NCBI GenBank assembly: GCA_964371655.1 | Contig: CAYJOD010000005.1 | Span: forward strand, 107,399-171,398 | Length of the DNA: 64,000 bases | Direction: 5' to 3' | From: CAZGSN01 sp964371655 | Lineage (GTDB): Bacteria > Desulfobacterota > Binatia > HRBIN30 | Shown here: positions 10,279 to 18,952 of the stretch, in pieces | Position numbering within the stretch: the first letter of the stretch is position 1 | Layout: each line of letters starts with the position of its first letter | Made by a program: the position numbers and the translations under genes | The notes under the pieces: model-generated | Seen by the model: only the letters and a program-made list of their open reading frames with translations | Database searches by the model: none | Told to the model about the DNA's origin: nothing

Positions 10279-10478
10279 TGGGTCAGTTTGATGGTTTCGC
10301 TCGATGTCATCCCGAGCGGAGCGAGGGATCTGACAGTGTTTGCCCTGACGCTGCTGGAGAAGATTTCTTGCCGCGGAAGCGCGATGGCTCGGAATGACAC
10401 TCAAACTGAGCCACTCCCTGAAGAACCGATCAATTGACCAGTTTCCAGTTTCCTGTCTGCGGTTTTCCATTTCCCTTC
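10231..10478. repeat. B-family inverted repeat, copy 1, split by an A-family element
   Basis: Arms match copies 2 and 3 (GGAAACAGGAAACTGGTCAA, then CGGTTTTC...TTTCC). The left arm lies at 10231-10273 and the right arm at 10419-10478, in reverse orientation relative to the other copies. The A element at 10274-10418 sits at the centre, so it inserted into an existing B copy. Confidence 0.75.
10274..10418. mobile_element. A-family MITE-like element, copy 1 (145 bp)
   Basis: Ends GGCAGTGGGTCAGTTTGAT and CTCAAACTGAGCCACTCCC are inverted repeats. The core carries CATCCCGAGCGGAGCGAGGG and GCGATGGCTCGGAATGACA, shared with copies at 17049 and 61832. It is flanked by TGGAAAAC (10266-10273) and TGAAGAAC (10419-10426), an 8-bp duplication with 6 of 8 matches. 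No ORF. Nested inside repeat B. Confidence 0.75.
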
Positions 10479-10580
10479 CGTGGTGCTCAAGATTTTCCCG
10501 GCAAGCGCCTAACAACGCGGCGCGCGGCCGTCGACCTGCGGGGCGCTCCCCGCAACCGAACGAAATCGCTCTTTCCATCG

Positions 10581-11606
10581 TCAAGGTGTTTCCTCGATCA
10601 AATTGAGCAGCTCGAGCTCCATCTCCGCCGTGCGCCGTCCGAGGCTGGCGAGCTCTACGCTCTTTACGTGCCCATCCAAGTAGGTCCTCGCCTGCATGAT
10701 GGTAATGATGGCCCACTTCAAGTTGCCGAGAACCTCCCAGGTGCGAACGTGCTCGGGGTCGATTCGCTCGCCGCTCGCGGCTTCGTAGGCGGCAAAGAGC
10801 TCGTCGCGACTGCCGATGCCGCCAACCGGTTTGTCATCGTTGCCGAAACGCCACGAGCGCACACAGAGCCAACCGAGATCCTCCATCGGGTCGCCGATGT
10901 GGGCGAGCTCCCAATCGAGGATGCTACGCACCCCTTCCGGTCCGAAGATCACGTTGCCGATGCGAAAGTCGCCGTGCACAACGCAGCGCCGTGCACCCGC
11001 CGGCGGCCGCTGCCGCAGCCAGCGGATCGCCAGCTCGAAGGCCGGGTGTGGATCTGACGTAATCAGGTGATAGATCTGTTCGAAACGATTCAGCTCGAAC
11101 TCGACGGCGCTCTGTCCCGCTTCGGGCTGCACCAGAAAGCCGAGAAGCTCCGGCGTCGGATCGATGCGATGGATGTCCGTCAGAATCGCGCCGAGCTGCG
11201 CCGTCATTGCCTGGCGCGCTCCGGCGTACTCATCGTCGCGCAGCAAACGTCGCGGGATGGTTTCACCCTCGATTCGATCCATCATGAAAAACGGAGCCCC
11301 CAAGGTTTCCGTTTCGTCGGCCAGCCAATGCACCGGGGGTACGGGAACACCCGCGGCGGCAGCCGCACGCAGGAGCTCGAACTCGTCGCGGCGACGCGTC
11401 TCGACGGCCGCGCCCGGCGGATCGCGGCGCAGTACCAGCGCGTGAGTTTGCACCTCGCCGCCCAGCTCGTAAGACAAGTCGAGAGACCAGATCTCGCGCG
11501 ACGCGCCGCCGGCCATGCGCCTGAGCGCGGAGATCGAGACAGTCTCGACCCCGATCTGACGGGCCAGGAACGCGCGCAAGCGGTGCTCCGCAGTGGCGAG
11601 GTCCAT
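10581..11606 (-). CDS. APH-like phosphotransferase family protein (ACAD10 N-terminal type)
   Basis: A 341-residue protein kinase-like fold enzyme. The catalytic loop is VVHGDFRIGNVIF with the Brenner-motif HGD, and the metal-binding Asp is in ILDWELAHIGDPMEDLGWL. The N-lobe has a TLGAPFFMMDRIEG hinge. This subfamily is related to the N-terminal part of human ACAD10/11 and is thought to phosphorylate hydroxy-acyl substrates during fatty acid breakdown, rather than antibiotics; no substrate can be read here. Its usual partner DUF6285 lies downstream on the same strand. Confidence 0.9.
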   Translation of the reverse strand: MDLATAEHRLRAFLARQIGVETVSISALRRMAGGASREIWSLDLSYELGGEVQTHALVLRRDPPGAAVETRRRDEFELLRAAAAAGVPVPPVHWLADETETLGAPFFMMDRIEGETIPRRLLRDDEYAGARQAMTAQLGAILTDIHRIDPTPELLGFLVQPEAGQSAVEFELNRFEQIYHLITSDPHPAFELAIRWLRQRPPAGARRCVVHGDFRIGNVIFGPEGVRSILDWELAHIGDPMEDLGWLCVRSWRFGNDDKPVGGIGSRDELFAAYEAASGERIDPEHVRTWEVLGNLKWAIITIMQARTYLDGHVKSVELASLGRRTAEMELELLNLIEETP

Positions 11607-11650
11607 TGCGTATGGCTTACCTGAACGCGGGTGGCAGTCAAACCATCAGC

Positions 11651-11878
11651 TTGTGAGCCGCAGGGCCACGGCAAAGTCGTCGCCGGAGGGGGGGGAGCCG
11701 CATCAAGGCTCATTCCACCCGGCGGCGGACGAGCCGTCCGCGCCCAGCGATTGCCTCAAACCAGCGCCCCGAGCGGAATATTATCGCCGGGAGCGCGGGC
11801 GGCCCGCCCGCATGGCTCATGACCCCTGCCGTGGCGCAGGCTCCGTCAGCGACTTTGCCGTGGCCCTGTTGTGAGCCG
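11651..11878. mobile_element. 208-bp element with perfect 19-bp inverted ends and 10-bp direct repeats
   Basis: CAGGGCCACGGCAAAGTCG (11661-11679) and its exact reverse complement (11850-11868) bound the element. Both ends are immediately flanked by TTGTGAGCCG (11651-11660 and 11869-11878), a perfect 10-bp direct repeat that looks like a target-site duplication. No transposase ORF inside. It fills most of the gap upstream of the APH-like gene (11606). Confidence 0.75.
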
Positions 11879-11993
11879 GGCTTCGAAGCCGCCTCAGGCT
11901 TCACGCCTCAGCGTTCAGGCTTCGAATTCGGAAGCTTTTCCCGAGGCCGGAAGCCAGAGGTCGGACGCCTACTCCAAACCCCACCTTGCCGTG

Positions 11994-13346
11994 TCACGTC
12001 AACCGCACCACGCCCGCCCCGGCTTGCGGGCGGAAGGCGAAACGGTAGTCGGCCGTCCGCGCCCCGAGGCCGAGGCGACGGGAGTAGAAGCTGCGATCGA
12101 TCTGCTCCAGGAAGTCCGCGACCAACTTGTCGTCAACGAGATTGACTGTGCAACCGCCGAAACCGGCTCCGGTCAGCCGTGCGCCCATGGCTCCGGCCAC
12201 CTTGGCGCGCGCGACGAGCTCTTCGAGTTGCGGGCAGCTGATGTCGTAATTGTCGCGACAACTCGCGTGCGAGCCGTCCATCAAGCGCGCAAATCCTTCG
12301 ACGTCTCCGTCATCCAGCAAGGTCTCGGCACGATTGACGCGGTCTGCCTCCGACAGCACGTGACGGGCGCGCCGCACCGGACAGAAGCGGTCGCCGATTT
12401 CACGCGGGATCTCGCACGCGCGCCGCAGCTCTTCGGGATCCGTACCGATGGCGGCGGCGAACGCAGCGAGAGGCAAGGGACGATCCGGAACGATTTGTGC
12501 CAGGTCCGAAATGAACTCCGATAGCGCGCGCTCGGGGAACAGCGCCGCCAGATCGCCTAGAGTTCGCAAGCCACGCGGCAGCGCCGCGCCGAGGATCCGA
12601 TCCAGGGCTCGGCAGGCAAGACGGCATTCGATCACGCGCAGGTTATAGGCGCGCTTCGCGGCACCGGATTTCTCGGCACGTACCAGGCTATGACAGACGA
12701 GGACGCTGTACCCTTGCGGCATCGCGATGGGGCGCGTACGCAAAGGGAAGAAGTCGATGCGCAATGCCTTACCTTCTTGCGCCAACAGACTGACGGCCTG
12801 ATCCATACCCCCGCTCAGGGTGCCGACGTAGCGCTCGGCCACCGGCAGCAGCTCTGCCAATTCGACGAACCCGACTTCGGCATTGTTGGCGGCGAGGATG
12901 GCAAGCGCGTTGGCCACCACCAGTGCCGACGACGAAGACAGACCGGCCCCGGCGGGAATGTTGCCGTCGACCACGAGATCGACACCGCGATCGATTCGCG
13001 GTCCGTCCTCACCCTGCAGGCCGTAGCGCACCAGCCCCTGCACCGCCGCCTTCGAGTAGTTACCCCAATCGCCGCCGTCGTAGGGCGCGATGTGGTCGCT
13101 GAGCTCGTACTGCCGCGGCCCAAAAGCGCTGTTCGCGTTGACCAGGGATACACGTCGATCGTCGCGGGCACAGCCGGCCATCAGAACACAGCGATCGATG
13201 GCCATCGGCAACACCGGAAGCCCGTTGTAGTCGGTGTGCTCGCCGAGCAGATTGACCCGGCCAGGGGCGCGGACGATGAACGCCGGCGGCTTGCCGAAGC
13301 TGCCGACGAAGGCGCTGATCAAGGAATCGATTTGTTTCTTGAGCAT
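11994..13346 (-). CDS. galK: Galactokinase-like GHMP kinase
   Basis: ATP-dependent sugar kinase of 450 residues. The galactokinase signature GRVNLLGEHTDYNG lies near residue 29, the GHMP ATP loop is GAGLSSSSALVVA, and the C-terminal GHMP motif is TGAGFGGCTVNL. The SGGMDQ motif with the catalytic Asp is present. E. coli GalK has ~380 residues; this one has extra length between the ATP loop and the C-terminal motif. A sugar-1-phosphate nucleotidyltransferase lies upstream on the same strand, so galactose or a related sugar may be phosphorylated for nucleotide-sugar synthesis. Strict galactose specificity is not certain. Confidence 0.88.
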   Translation of the reverse strand: MLKKQIDSLISAFVGSFGKPPAFIVRAPGRVNLLGEHTDYNGLPVLPMAIDRCVLMAGCARDDRRVSLVNANSAFGPRQYELSDHIAPYDGGDWGNYSKAAVQGLVRYGLQGEDGPRIDRGVDLVVDGNIPAGAGLSSSSALVVANALAILAANNAEVGFVELAELLPVAERYVGTLSGGMDQAVSLLAQEGKALRIDFFPLRTRPIAMPQGYSVLVCHSLVRAEKSGAAKRAYNLRVIECRLACRALDRILGAALPRGLRTLGDLAALFPERALSEFISDLAQIVPDRPLPLAAFAAAIGTDPEELRRACEIPREIGDRFCPVRRARHVLSEADRVNRAETLLDDGDVEGFARLMDGSHASCRDNYDISCPQLEELVARAKVAGAMGARLTGAGFGGCTVNLVDDKLVADFLEQIDRSFYSRRLGLGARTADYRFAFRPQAGAGVVRLT

Positions 13347-13370
13347 TGTCTAGCACTGACCCGGATGAGC

Positions 13371-13532
13371 TTTTCTCACCGCAGAGGCGCTGAGGCGCAG
13401 AGAACACGGGGCATCAAAGCCCGGCTCCAGCCTCGGATTTCTCCGGACATCTGATCCTGCTTCCCTTGGCTTCGTCCGCATCACGACGCTCTCAATCTTG
13501 ATCTCTCCGCGTCTCCGCGTCTCTGCGGTAAA
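13371..13532. repeat. E-family inverted repeat (CTCACCGCAGAGGCGC type)
   Basis: Left arm TCTCACCGCAGAGGCGCTGA and right arm CCGCGTCTCTGCGGTAAAA are inverted copies around a non-coding middle. It occupies nearly all of the gap between the kinase and nucleotidyltransferase genes. Confidence 0.75.
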
Positions 13533-13550
13533 ATCCCTTGCCTCATCTGT

Positions 13551-14276
13551 CTAGGCTTGCGGCACGAAGACGCGTTCGGCCTGCGCCAGATCTTCGGGCG
13601 TGCCCAAGTCGCTCCAAAAGCCACGCAGGGGATAGGCGCGCACCACACAGCCGGCCTCGATCATAGCTGCGATCGCCTGCGGCAGCTCGTACTCGCCGCG
13701 CGGCGAAGGTTGCAGACGCTCGGCATACTCAAAGATCGTCTGCGTAGGAATGAAGATGCCGGCGTTATTCCAGTTCGTCGTCGACGTGCCGCGCGCCGGT
13801 TTCTCGATCACACGGGTCACGCGCCCGCTGTCGTCCACGTATACCGCAGCGCCGCGCCACGGATCGTCGACGCGATTCAACGACAGCAGTAGGTCGCAAG
13901 GCTGGGCCGCGAAGTCGCGCCCAAGCGCGGCGTATTCCGCGAAATCGATGACAACGTCACCCCACGACAGCAGGAACGGATCGTCGCCGATCACATCGCG
14001 CGCCAGCAAGAGCGCCGGCGCGGTGCCTTCGGCACCGTCCTGACGGCGGTAGTGGACGCGCATGTCGAGACGTGACCCGGTGCCGAGGGCGGCCTCGATC
14101 TGGTCACCGCGATAACCGACAACGACGACGACCTCGTCGACACCGGCGCTGCGGAAACCGGACAGGATGTGCTCGATGATCGGCCGCCCGCGCAACGCCA
14201 GCAGCGGCTTGGGGGTGTTCGCGGTCAATGCGCCCATGCGGGTGCCGCGACCAGCAGCGAGGACAACGCCTTTCAC
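13551..14276 (-). CDS. Sugar-1-phosphate nucleotidyltransferase (NTP_transferase family)
   Basis: Makes an NDP-sugar from a sugar-1-phosphate and NTP. It has 241 residues. The N-terminal signature GVVLAAGRGTRMG is followed by KPLLALRGRPIIEH, and the metal-binding Asp is in SWGDVVIDF. The start is a GTG at 14276, since an upstream in-frame ATG adds residues before the family's fixed start. With the GHMP kinase downstream, this forms a two-step salvage route from free sugar to nucleotide sugar (inference). It could equally serve the membrane glycosyltransferase upstream. Confidence 0.88.
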   Translation of the reverse strand: MKGVVLAAGRGTRMGALTANTPKPLLALRGRPIIEHILSGFRSAGVDEVVVVVGYRGDQIEAALGTGSRLDMRVHYRRQDGAEGTAPALLLARDVIGDDPFLLSWGDVVIDFAEYAALGRDFAAQPCDLLLSLNRVDDPWRGAAVYVDDSGRVTRVIEKPARGTSTTNWNNAGIFIPTQTIFEYAERLQPSPRGEYELPQAIAAMIEAGCVVRAYPLRGFWSDLGTPEDLAQAERVFVPQA

Positions 14277-14406
14277 ATCTAACCCCTTCCGCCTGAAATC
14301 TGCCCTCGGCCCGACGCGAGGTTTGCACCATGCCGCGAGGGGCACCGATTGGCAAGATGAAAGCCCCCCCGCACCAGCGGGGCCACGGCGGACGGTGGGC
14401 CATTTG

Positions 14407-16095
14407 TCATGGCGGAGGACGGCGAGCGGCGTCCACAGCTGCTTGGATGGTGCTCGCTATCGCCTTTCTTCGCTCACCGTTGGTGACATTGAGAAACTCG
14501 TCGAGCCAGGTCTCGGGAAGGCGGTAGCGCGCGAAAGCTCGGCGCGCCAAGCGACGCAGATCCTCCGAATCGGGCGTATGACTGAGCCCGTCGAGGTAGG
14601 CGACAAACGCGTCGTCGACCAACCCCATCTGTTCCAACGCCAGCGCCAGATGTCCCCAGGCAACGGCGTCTCCCGGATCGGCTTCAACGGCCCGTCGCAA
14701 GTACCTGGCCGCAGCGGGCAACTTGCCGGCCTCGAGTTCGAGGATTCCGGTATTGGCGCTGATCTGCGGGATCCAGTAGCTGTGCACGCCGTAGAAGTTC
14801 CCCCAGGCGAGCACGAACCCGATCAGCAGGCCAACGAACGAAACCTTGTCGAAGCTCCCACGTCGCAGCCGCGGCAGCTCGCTCAACCAATGCGCAGCCA
14901 GGCAGATCAGGGCAGGAACAACGATGAGACGGAAGCGGGCATTGGTGAAGAACAGGGTGCAGGTACCGGTGCCGACCGCGAGCAAAGCGACGGCCGGCAG
15001 CAGCTGCCGCGGCCGCCGCCGCGCGAGGACCATCCCGGCGACCGCCGCCGGCACCAGGATGCCGAAGCCGATCGGGAACAACGCGGTCTGGAAGAGCCAG
15101 CTGTGCGCCGTCTGCCATTCGATGTCGCTGCTGTTCGGCAACTCACGCCGCGACCATGTCCACAAGAACTTTTTGAGCAGTAGCGCCAATGCTGATCGCG
15201 GCTGCGCGCTCCAGAAGGCGAAGGCCCGTTGTCGAAACAGCCTATCCGCCACGACGCTGTCGTTGCCGGCTTGCTCGCGTACCTGTCCAACCTGCGCGGC
15301 GAGTGGGCCGAAGACGAACGGGTTGACTCCGTCCGCATGCTCGTTGTTGCCGAGCCACAGGTTGAGACCGCCGCCGATGGTCAACGGCACGAAGTGGCCG
15401 CTGGTGAGCGCGTTGGCGGTGACGAACATCGCGACCACCAGGACCACCGGGGCCAACGTGCGCAACAGCGCCGAACGCCCGCCGCGCCAGGCGGCGTCCA
15501 AAGCCACAAACGGTACGGCCAGCACCATCTCCGAGCGCACGCTCAGGCTCAGTCCCCACAAGCAGCCGGCGACCAGCCAACGCCGATGGAGCGCGACGGC
15601 AATGGCGGCAACGGCGACGGCGACGGACAGGGTCGCTGGCAGCATTTCGGCGCTGAAATAGATCAACGGCGCGCACAACGTCGCCAAGACGGCGGCGATG
15701 ATGGCTGCGCCGCTGCCGAACCAGACGCGCGCAAGGTGTGCAATCAGCGCACAGGTAAAGGCATCGAGCAGTGCCTGCACCGTCGCCACCGCGGCAACGC
15801 TGCGTCCGCCGACGGCGTAGACCAGAGCGACGAAATACGCGTACCCGGGCGGTTGATCGAACGGTGGCAGCGGTGCGCGCGGGCCGTCGAGGATCAACAA
15901 CGCCCATTGGTGGTAGCGCGCGGCGTTGCTCTGCAGGTTCGAGAAGAACGGCTCGTCGCGAATCGACGATAGATAGAGCAGTCGTACGCTCAGCGCGGCG
16001 ATGAAGGTGACGGCCGCGATGGCGACAGCCGTCGCACCCGTCGTTGCCGGCAAGCGGCGCGGCCTCCCTCGCTTCGATTGTTTCCGCCGCGCCAT
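14407..16095 (-). CDS. Membrane glycosyltransferase (GT39/ArnT-like) with C-terminal TPR-like repeats
   Basis: A 562-residue inner-membrane protein. After a basic N-terminus (MARRKQSKRGRPRRLP) come about ten hydrophobic helices, with an early luminal DE-type loop (SIRDEPFFSNLQ) and FDQPPGYAYFVALVYA, typical of GT-C enzymes that use polyprenyl-linked sugars. The last ~100 residues form TPR-like helices (EADPGDAVAWGHLALALEQM, then FVAYLDGLSHTPDSEDL). GT-C proteins with C-terminal TPRs often modify proteins or lipids at the cell surface. The start at 16095 removes a non-conserved extension up to 16158. Acceptor unknown. Confidence 0.82.
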   Translation of the reverse strand: MARRKQSKRGRPRRLPATTGATAVAIAAVTFIAALSVRLLYLSSIRDEPFFSNLQSNAARYHQWALLILDGPRAPLPPFDQPPGYAYFVALVYAVGGRSVAAVATVQALLDAFTCALIAHLARVWFGSGAAIIAAVLATLCAPLIYFSAEMLPATLSVAVAVAAIAVALHRRWLVAGCLWGLSLSVRSEMVLAVPFVALDAAWRGGRSALLRTLAPVVLVVAMFVTANALTSGHFVPLTIGGGLNLWLGNNEHADGVNPFVFGPLAAQVGQVREQAGNDSVVADRLFRQRAFAFWSAQPRSALALLLKKFLWTWSRRELPNSSDIEWQTAHSWLFQTALFPIGFGILVPAAVAGMVLARRRPRQLLPAVALLAVGTGTCTLFFTNARFRLIVVPALICLAAHWLSELPRLRRGSFDKVSFVGLLIGFVLAWGNFYGVHSYWIPQISANTGILELEAGKLPAAARYLRRAVEADPGDAVAWGHLALALEQMGLVDDAFVAYLDGLSHTPDSEDLRRLARRAFARYRLPETWLDEFLNVTNGERRKAIASTIQAAVDAARRPPP

Positions 16096-16182
16096 TGCGC
16101 GCCTGTAGTCCGCCTGCCGCCACGGTTCAACGGCACGCGGCCCGCGGGCCCCGCGCACACTGTCGGAGGATACATCTGCCAG

Positions 16183-16713
16183 TCAGCCTGTACGGCCTCT
16201 GAACAGCCGCCTGAGCCTTCCGAGAAGCGGCAGCTTACTCGGCGCTGCAACTTCAGGATATGCCGTTCCTGCAACGCTATGTTGGTAGAGCCCTGGGGGG
16301 ACATTGCTCGGCAGCGTGCTCGGCGTGGGAAAGGGCGTGCATTTTCCCAAGAGAAGGTTGTCGATCAAGAAAGACAACGTGGCGATATCGCCTTCATCAT
16401 CGGTGCTTTGGTATTGGTTTTCGTCCCTGTTGACCCAAGCCTCCGCCGCCGAATATCCGTGCGCTCTCTTCTCGAGTCGAAGCTGATAGATGCAATGGCC
16501 TGTCCAGCTGCGATGAAAGAAGAGCTGGCCATCTTCGGCGAAGATGAACCATTTGTCTTCCATCTCTTGCGGGATTAGGCCGAGAGACATGAGGTCGAAT
16601 TCCTCCTGCGTGAACTGCCTTTGAAACCGGATGCCCTTTCTTGACTCGGGCATCGGCACTGTCCGCCGGGAATCACGGTTCGCCGCTTCTCGTGTCTGAC
16701 TATCTTGATTCAT
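16183..16713 (-). CDS. Conserved hypothetical protein
   Basis: A 176-residue soluble protein. The core MEDKWFIFAEDGQLFFHRSW, followed by TGHCIYQLRL, resembles a small family of bacterial hypotheticals with an antiparallel sheet and a conserved FHRSWTG motif; no function is known to me. The C-terminus is basic (LLGRLRRLFRGRTG). The start at MNQDSQ (16713) was chosen over 16758 because the extra residues read as intergenic. Confidence 0.6.
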   Translation of the reverse strand: MNQDSQTREAANRDSRRTVPMPESRKGIRFQRQFTQEEFDLMSLGLIPQEMEDKWFIFAEDGQLFFHRSWTGHCIYQLRLEKRAHGYSAAEAWVNRDENQYQSTDDEGDIATLSFLIDNLLLGKCTPFPTPSTLPSNVPPGLYQHSVAGTAYPEVAAPSKLPLLGRLRRLFRGRTG

Positions 16714-16887
16714 CTGTGCTCCGTTCGACCTTGGTCTCGCGTGCGCGACCACTTCCAATTTAGGGCGCGAGCAGGGTCGCGGAACGTGTGATCAGCAGCA
16801 CTGAGATCATCCACAGAGCAGGCTAATGCCCGCAACCCCGCGCCCGCATTGACGGGGTGATTGTTCGCCAACCACCATAAAGAAGGA

Positions 16888-17022
16888 GAACCGCGGATGG
16901 ACGCCGATGGACACGGATTGCTGTCCCCTCATTCACCATCCGACTCGCACCATCGCAAGCGCTGGTCTTCACGGCGTACAGTACATCCTTCATCCGCGTC
17001 AATTCGCGTCCATCCGCGGTTC
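16888..17022. repeat. C-family inverted repeat, copy 1
   Basis: GAACCGCGGATGGACGC at the left and its exact reverse complement at the right (17-bp arms). Related copies at 18607, 22855 and 23494 share the (C)CGGATGG-ACGGAT theme. Non-coding. Together with the A element it fills the 16714-17219 gap. Confidence 0.75.
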
Positions 17023-17040
17023 AAGCTCTTTTTGTGGCTG

Positions 17041-17205
17041 CAGGATCTGGTGGTGGGTCAGTTTGATGTTTTCGCCCGATGTCATCCCGAGCGGAGCGAG
17101 GGATCTGCAGTGGAATGTAGTACCCACCGTGGCCCCGAAAGATTCCTCGCCGCGAAAATTGCGACGGCTCGGAATGACAATCAAACTGACCACTACCCAG
17201 GATCT
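17041..17205. mobile_element. A-family MITE-like element, copy 2 (149 bp) with perfect 8-bp direct repeats
   Basis: Element 17049-17197 begins GGTGGTGGGTCAGTTTGAT and ends ATCAAACTGACCACTACC. It is flanked by CAGGATCT at 17041-17048 and 17198-17205, a perfect 8-bp target-site-type duplication. The core shares CATCCCGAGCGGAGCGAGGG with the other copies. No ORF. Confidence 0.85.
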
Positions 17206-17219
17206 CGAACGTTGGTAGC

Positions 17220-18011
17220 CTAGCGGCAGGGGCCATAGATCGGCTTCGATCCCTCTCCAGGCGCGAAGCCCTGAAAGCATTCCATCCCGGGCTTCGCTGT
17301 ACCGGCGCCGTCCCCTTTCGGCGCGACACCGGGACCGCTGCTGGGCAGTCGGCTCATCGGAGCACTCATTGGTGGCGCCGGCTCGGCGGCGACCACCTCG
17401 ACGCTCTCGACCCACTCGAAGCCGAGATATCCGGCCTTGGTGGTGACATCGACCTCGAGCGCGCCCGCCGCTACGGCGCCGTAGACGCGTCGCGGCACGC
17501 TCAAGGTCTCCAACGACTCACGGGTGCGCGGCGATCGAGCGACGACCAAGTACCTGGTCATGGGAAGATGGTAGCCGCGGAAGAGCTCCCGATGACTGTG
17601 CACGCGCGCACGGTGCACCCGAGCTGGCGAGCTGTCGAAGGCGCCGTTGATGAGCTGCACCAGCGCGGCTCCACCACCCACCAGGAGCACAGCCCCGAGA
17701 GCGCAGGTCGCGCCGAGGTCGCGGAGCCGGTGGAAACGGCCGTGACCGTTCTTGGACGACTCGTCGCGGTGGCGGCGCGTCACTGCGGCAGCGACCGCCC
17801 AGATGACGAACAGCACCAATAGGGGCACGCTGTAGCGCAGCGACGCATCCGACAGCGCCTTCTCGTCGAGTGGCAGATACAGGTACCCTGAAATGGCGAA
17901 GCAGATCAGCGGGGCAAAGATTGCCAGCACAAAGACCACGGCAACCACGATCGCGCCCCACGATGACCTTCGCTCCGCTGCGGGTTGCGGAGCTTGCGGC
18001 AGGTCCTGCAT
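17220..18011 (-). CDS. Hypothetical membrane protein
   Basis: A 263-residue protein with three predicted membrane helices (AIVVAVVFVLAIFAPLICF, YSVPLLVLFVIWAVAAAV, ATCALGAVLLVGGGAALVQL), then a soluble domain (MTRYLVVARSPRTRESLET, DVTTKAGYLGFEWVESVEVV). The C-terminus is Pro/Ser-rich and ends in ...KPIYGPCR. No family recognised. The MITE-like element above ends just 15 bases before the stop. Confidence 0.6.
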   Translation of the reverse strand: MQDLPQAPQPAAERRSSWGAIVVAVVFVLAIFAPLICFAISGYLYLPLDEKALSDASLRYSVPLLVLFVIWAVAAAVTRRHRDESSKNGHGRFHRLRDLGATCALGAVLLVGGGAALVQLINGAFDSSPARVHRARVHSHRELFRGYHLPMTRYLVVARSPRTRESLETLSVPRRVYGAVAAGALEVDVTTKAGYLGFEWVESVEVVAAEPAPPMSAPMSRLPSSGPGVAPKGDGAGTAKPGMECFQGFAPGEGSKPIYGPCR

Positions 18012-18077
18012 TTCAGTCCCAAAATCTCAATTCAAACCACGCATGAACCCAGCCCGGCCGCTGGCCGCAACCAAACA

Positions 18078-18130
18078 AGGAAATTGAACAGGAGCCAACG
18101 GAGAGAACAGAGAAAGACTTGAGGAAACGG
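18078..18130. repeat. D-family repeat, copy 1 (partial)
   Basis: Contains TTGAACAGGAGCCAACGGAG and AACAGAGAAAG, shared with copies at 22704, 23399 and 26611. Only one arm is present here. It ends ~50 bases before the CopG-like gene. Confidence 0.65.
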
Positions 18131-18178
18131 AACTGCGTGACATTGTATCGGCCATCTTTTCCTGCCACGGATCATGGC

Positions 18179-18397
18179 ATGACCACCAGAGCGCATCGCA
18201 ACCTCCACGTGCCCTTGCCCGGGCCGCTTCATGACCGCCTGCGTGCCGTCGCGACGCGGTCCAAGCGACCCACCACGAGCTTGGCGCGAGAAGCGATCGA
18301 GGCCTGGGTCGACGAGCGCGAGCGCCAGGCCGTCCATGAGGCGATTGCGACATACGCCACGGAGATGGCAGGGACCGCAGCTGACCTCGATGAATGA
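18179..18397 (+). CDS. Ribbon-helix-helix (CopG-like) antitoxin-type protein
   Basis: A 72-residue protein with a short beta strand then helices: NLHVPLPGPLHDRLRAVATR, followed by RPTTSLAREAIEAWVDERER. This is the layout of RHH antitoxins that bind DNA as dimers and usually pair with a ParE/MazF-type toxin. No intact toxin gene follows: downstream frames are short and unlike any toxin I know. It may be an orphan antitoxin or a toxin gene lost to repeats. The start is the ATG at 18179; an upstream in-frame start at 18119 lies in repeat DNA. Confidence 0.7.
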   Translation: MTTRAHRNLHVPLPGPLHDRLRAVATRSKRPTTSLAREAIEAWVDERERQAVHEAIATYATEMAGTAADLDE

Positions 18398-18606
18398 GGA
18401 TTGCTTCCTTCTTCGCGCCGTAGCCGCCCGTCACAATAGCCCGCATGACTATTCGCCCCACCCGCCGCCGTATCGTTCGGCGTCGCGAGAAACACCGTGA
18501 ACGCCGAGCCCTCCGGGTTGTAGGGCGACCTCCAACCGCATTGCACAGGAACGGCCTGCCCCTGGTTCGCCCGCAAGCCCGAGCCTCCTGAGCCCGAAAA
18601 GCTCAG
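18398..18606. other. Gene-poor stretch with a coding-like minus-strand fragment
   Basis: Downstream of the antitoxin-like gene. The minus strand has a start-less fragment (ANQGQAVPVQCGWRSPYNPE, FTVFLATPNDTAAGG) that may be the end of a lost secreted protein. It has no start and runs into repeat C, so I do not call a gene. Confidence 0.3.
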
Positions 18607-18767
18607 TTGGAACCACGGATTCCACGGATCAACACGGATAAGAAAGAACAACTACACCAACTTGCAAAGGACCGTGATACAGAAGACTGGGGGACAAATT
18701 CTTCCGATCCTTAATGAAGGTCCTTCCTCTTCATATCCGTGCCCATCCGTGGAATCCGTGGTTCCAA
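18607..18767. repeat. C-family inverted repeat, copy 2
   Basis: Perfect inverted arms beginning TTGGAACCACGGATTCCACG and ending with the reverse complement, around ~115 bases of non-coding sequence. The rest of the 18398-18952 gap shows no gene. Confidence 0.8.
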
Positions 18768-18952
18768 TCGAGGTGTTTGGGCTGAGTAGTCGGCCCTCCA
18801 GCGGACGCCGGATCATCCCGTGATGAGCTCGGCACGATTCAATGTGGCTTGGGGCTTGTGACTGGGGAGACCGAGTTCCCCAGCCCCAAGCCCCCAGCCC
18901 CAAGCCACGAGTTTCAAGTCAGCGGGCACCTTCTTGCCCGTGTATCGAAGGA

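Noticed and set aside
9172..10437. 421-codon plus-strand frame across DUF6285 and the lipoprotein
   Set aside because: Antisense, crosses repeats, no protein-like segments.
12690..13454. Plus-strand ORFs over galactokinase
   Set aside because: Antisense shadows of the kinase gene; no domains.
18390..18500. Possible toxin after the CopG-like gene (ATGA overlap)
   Set aside because: Only ~36 residues, no toxin fold, and His/Pro-rich by composition.
18410..18590. Coding-like minus-strand fragment rich in Gly/Ala
   Set aside because: No start, no recognised family, and it runs into repeat C; described as a gap note only.
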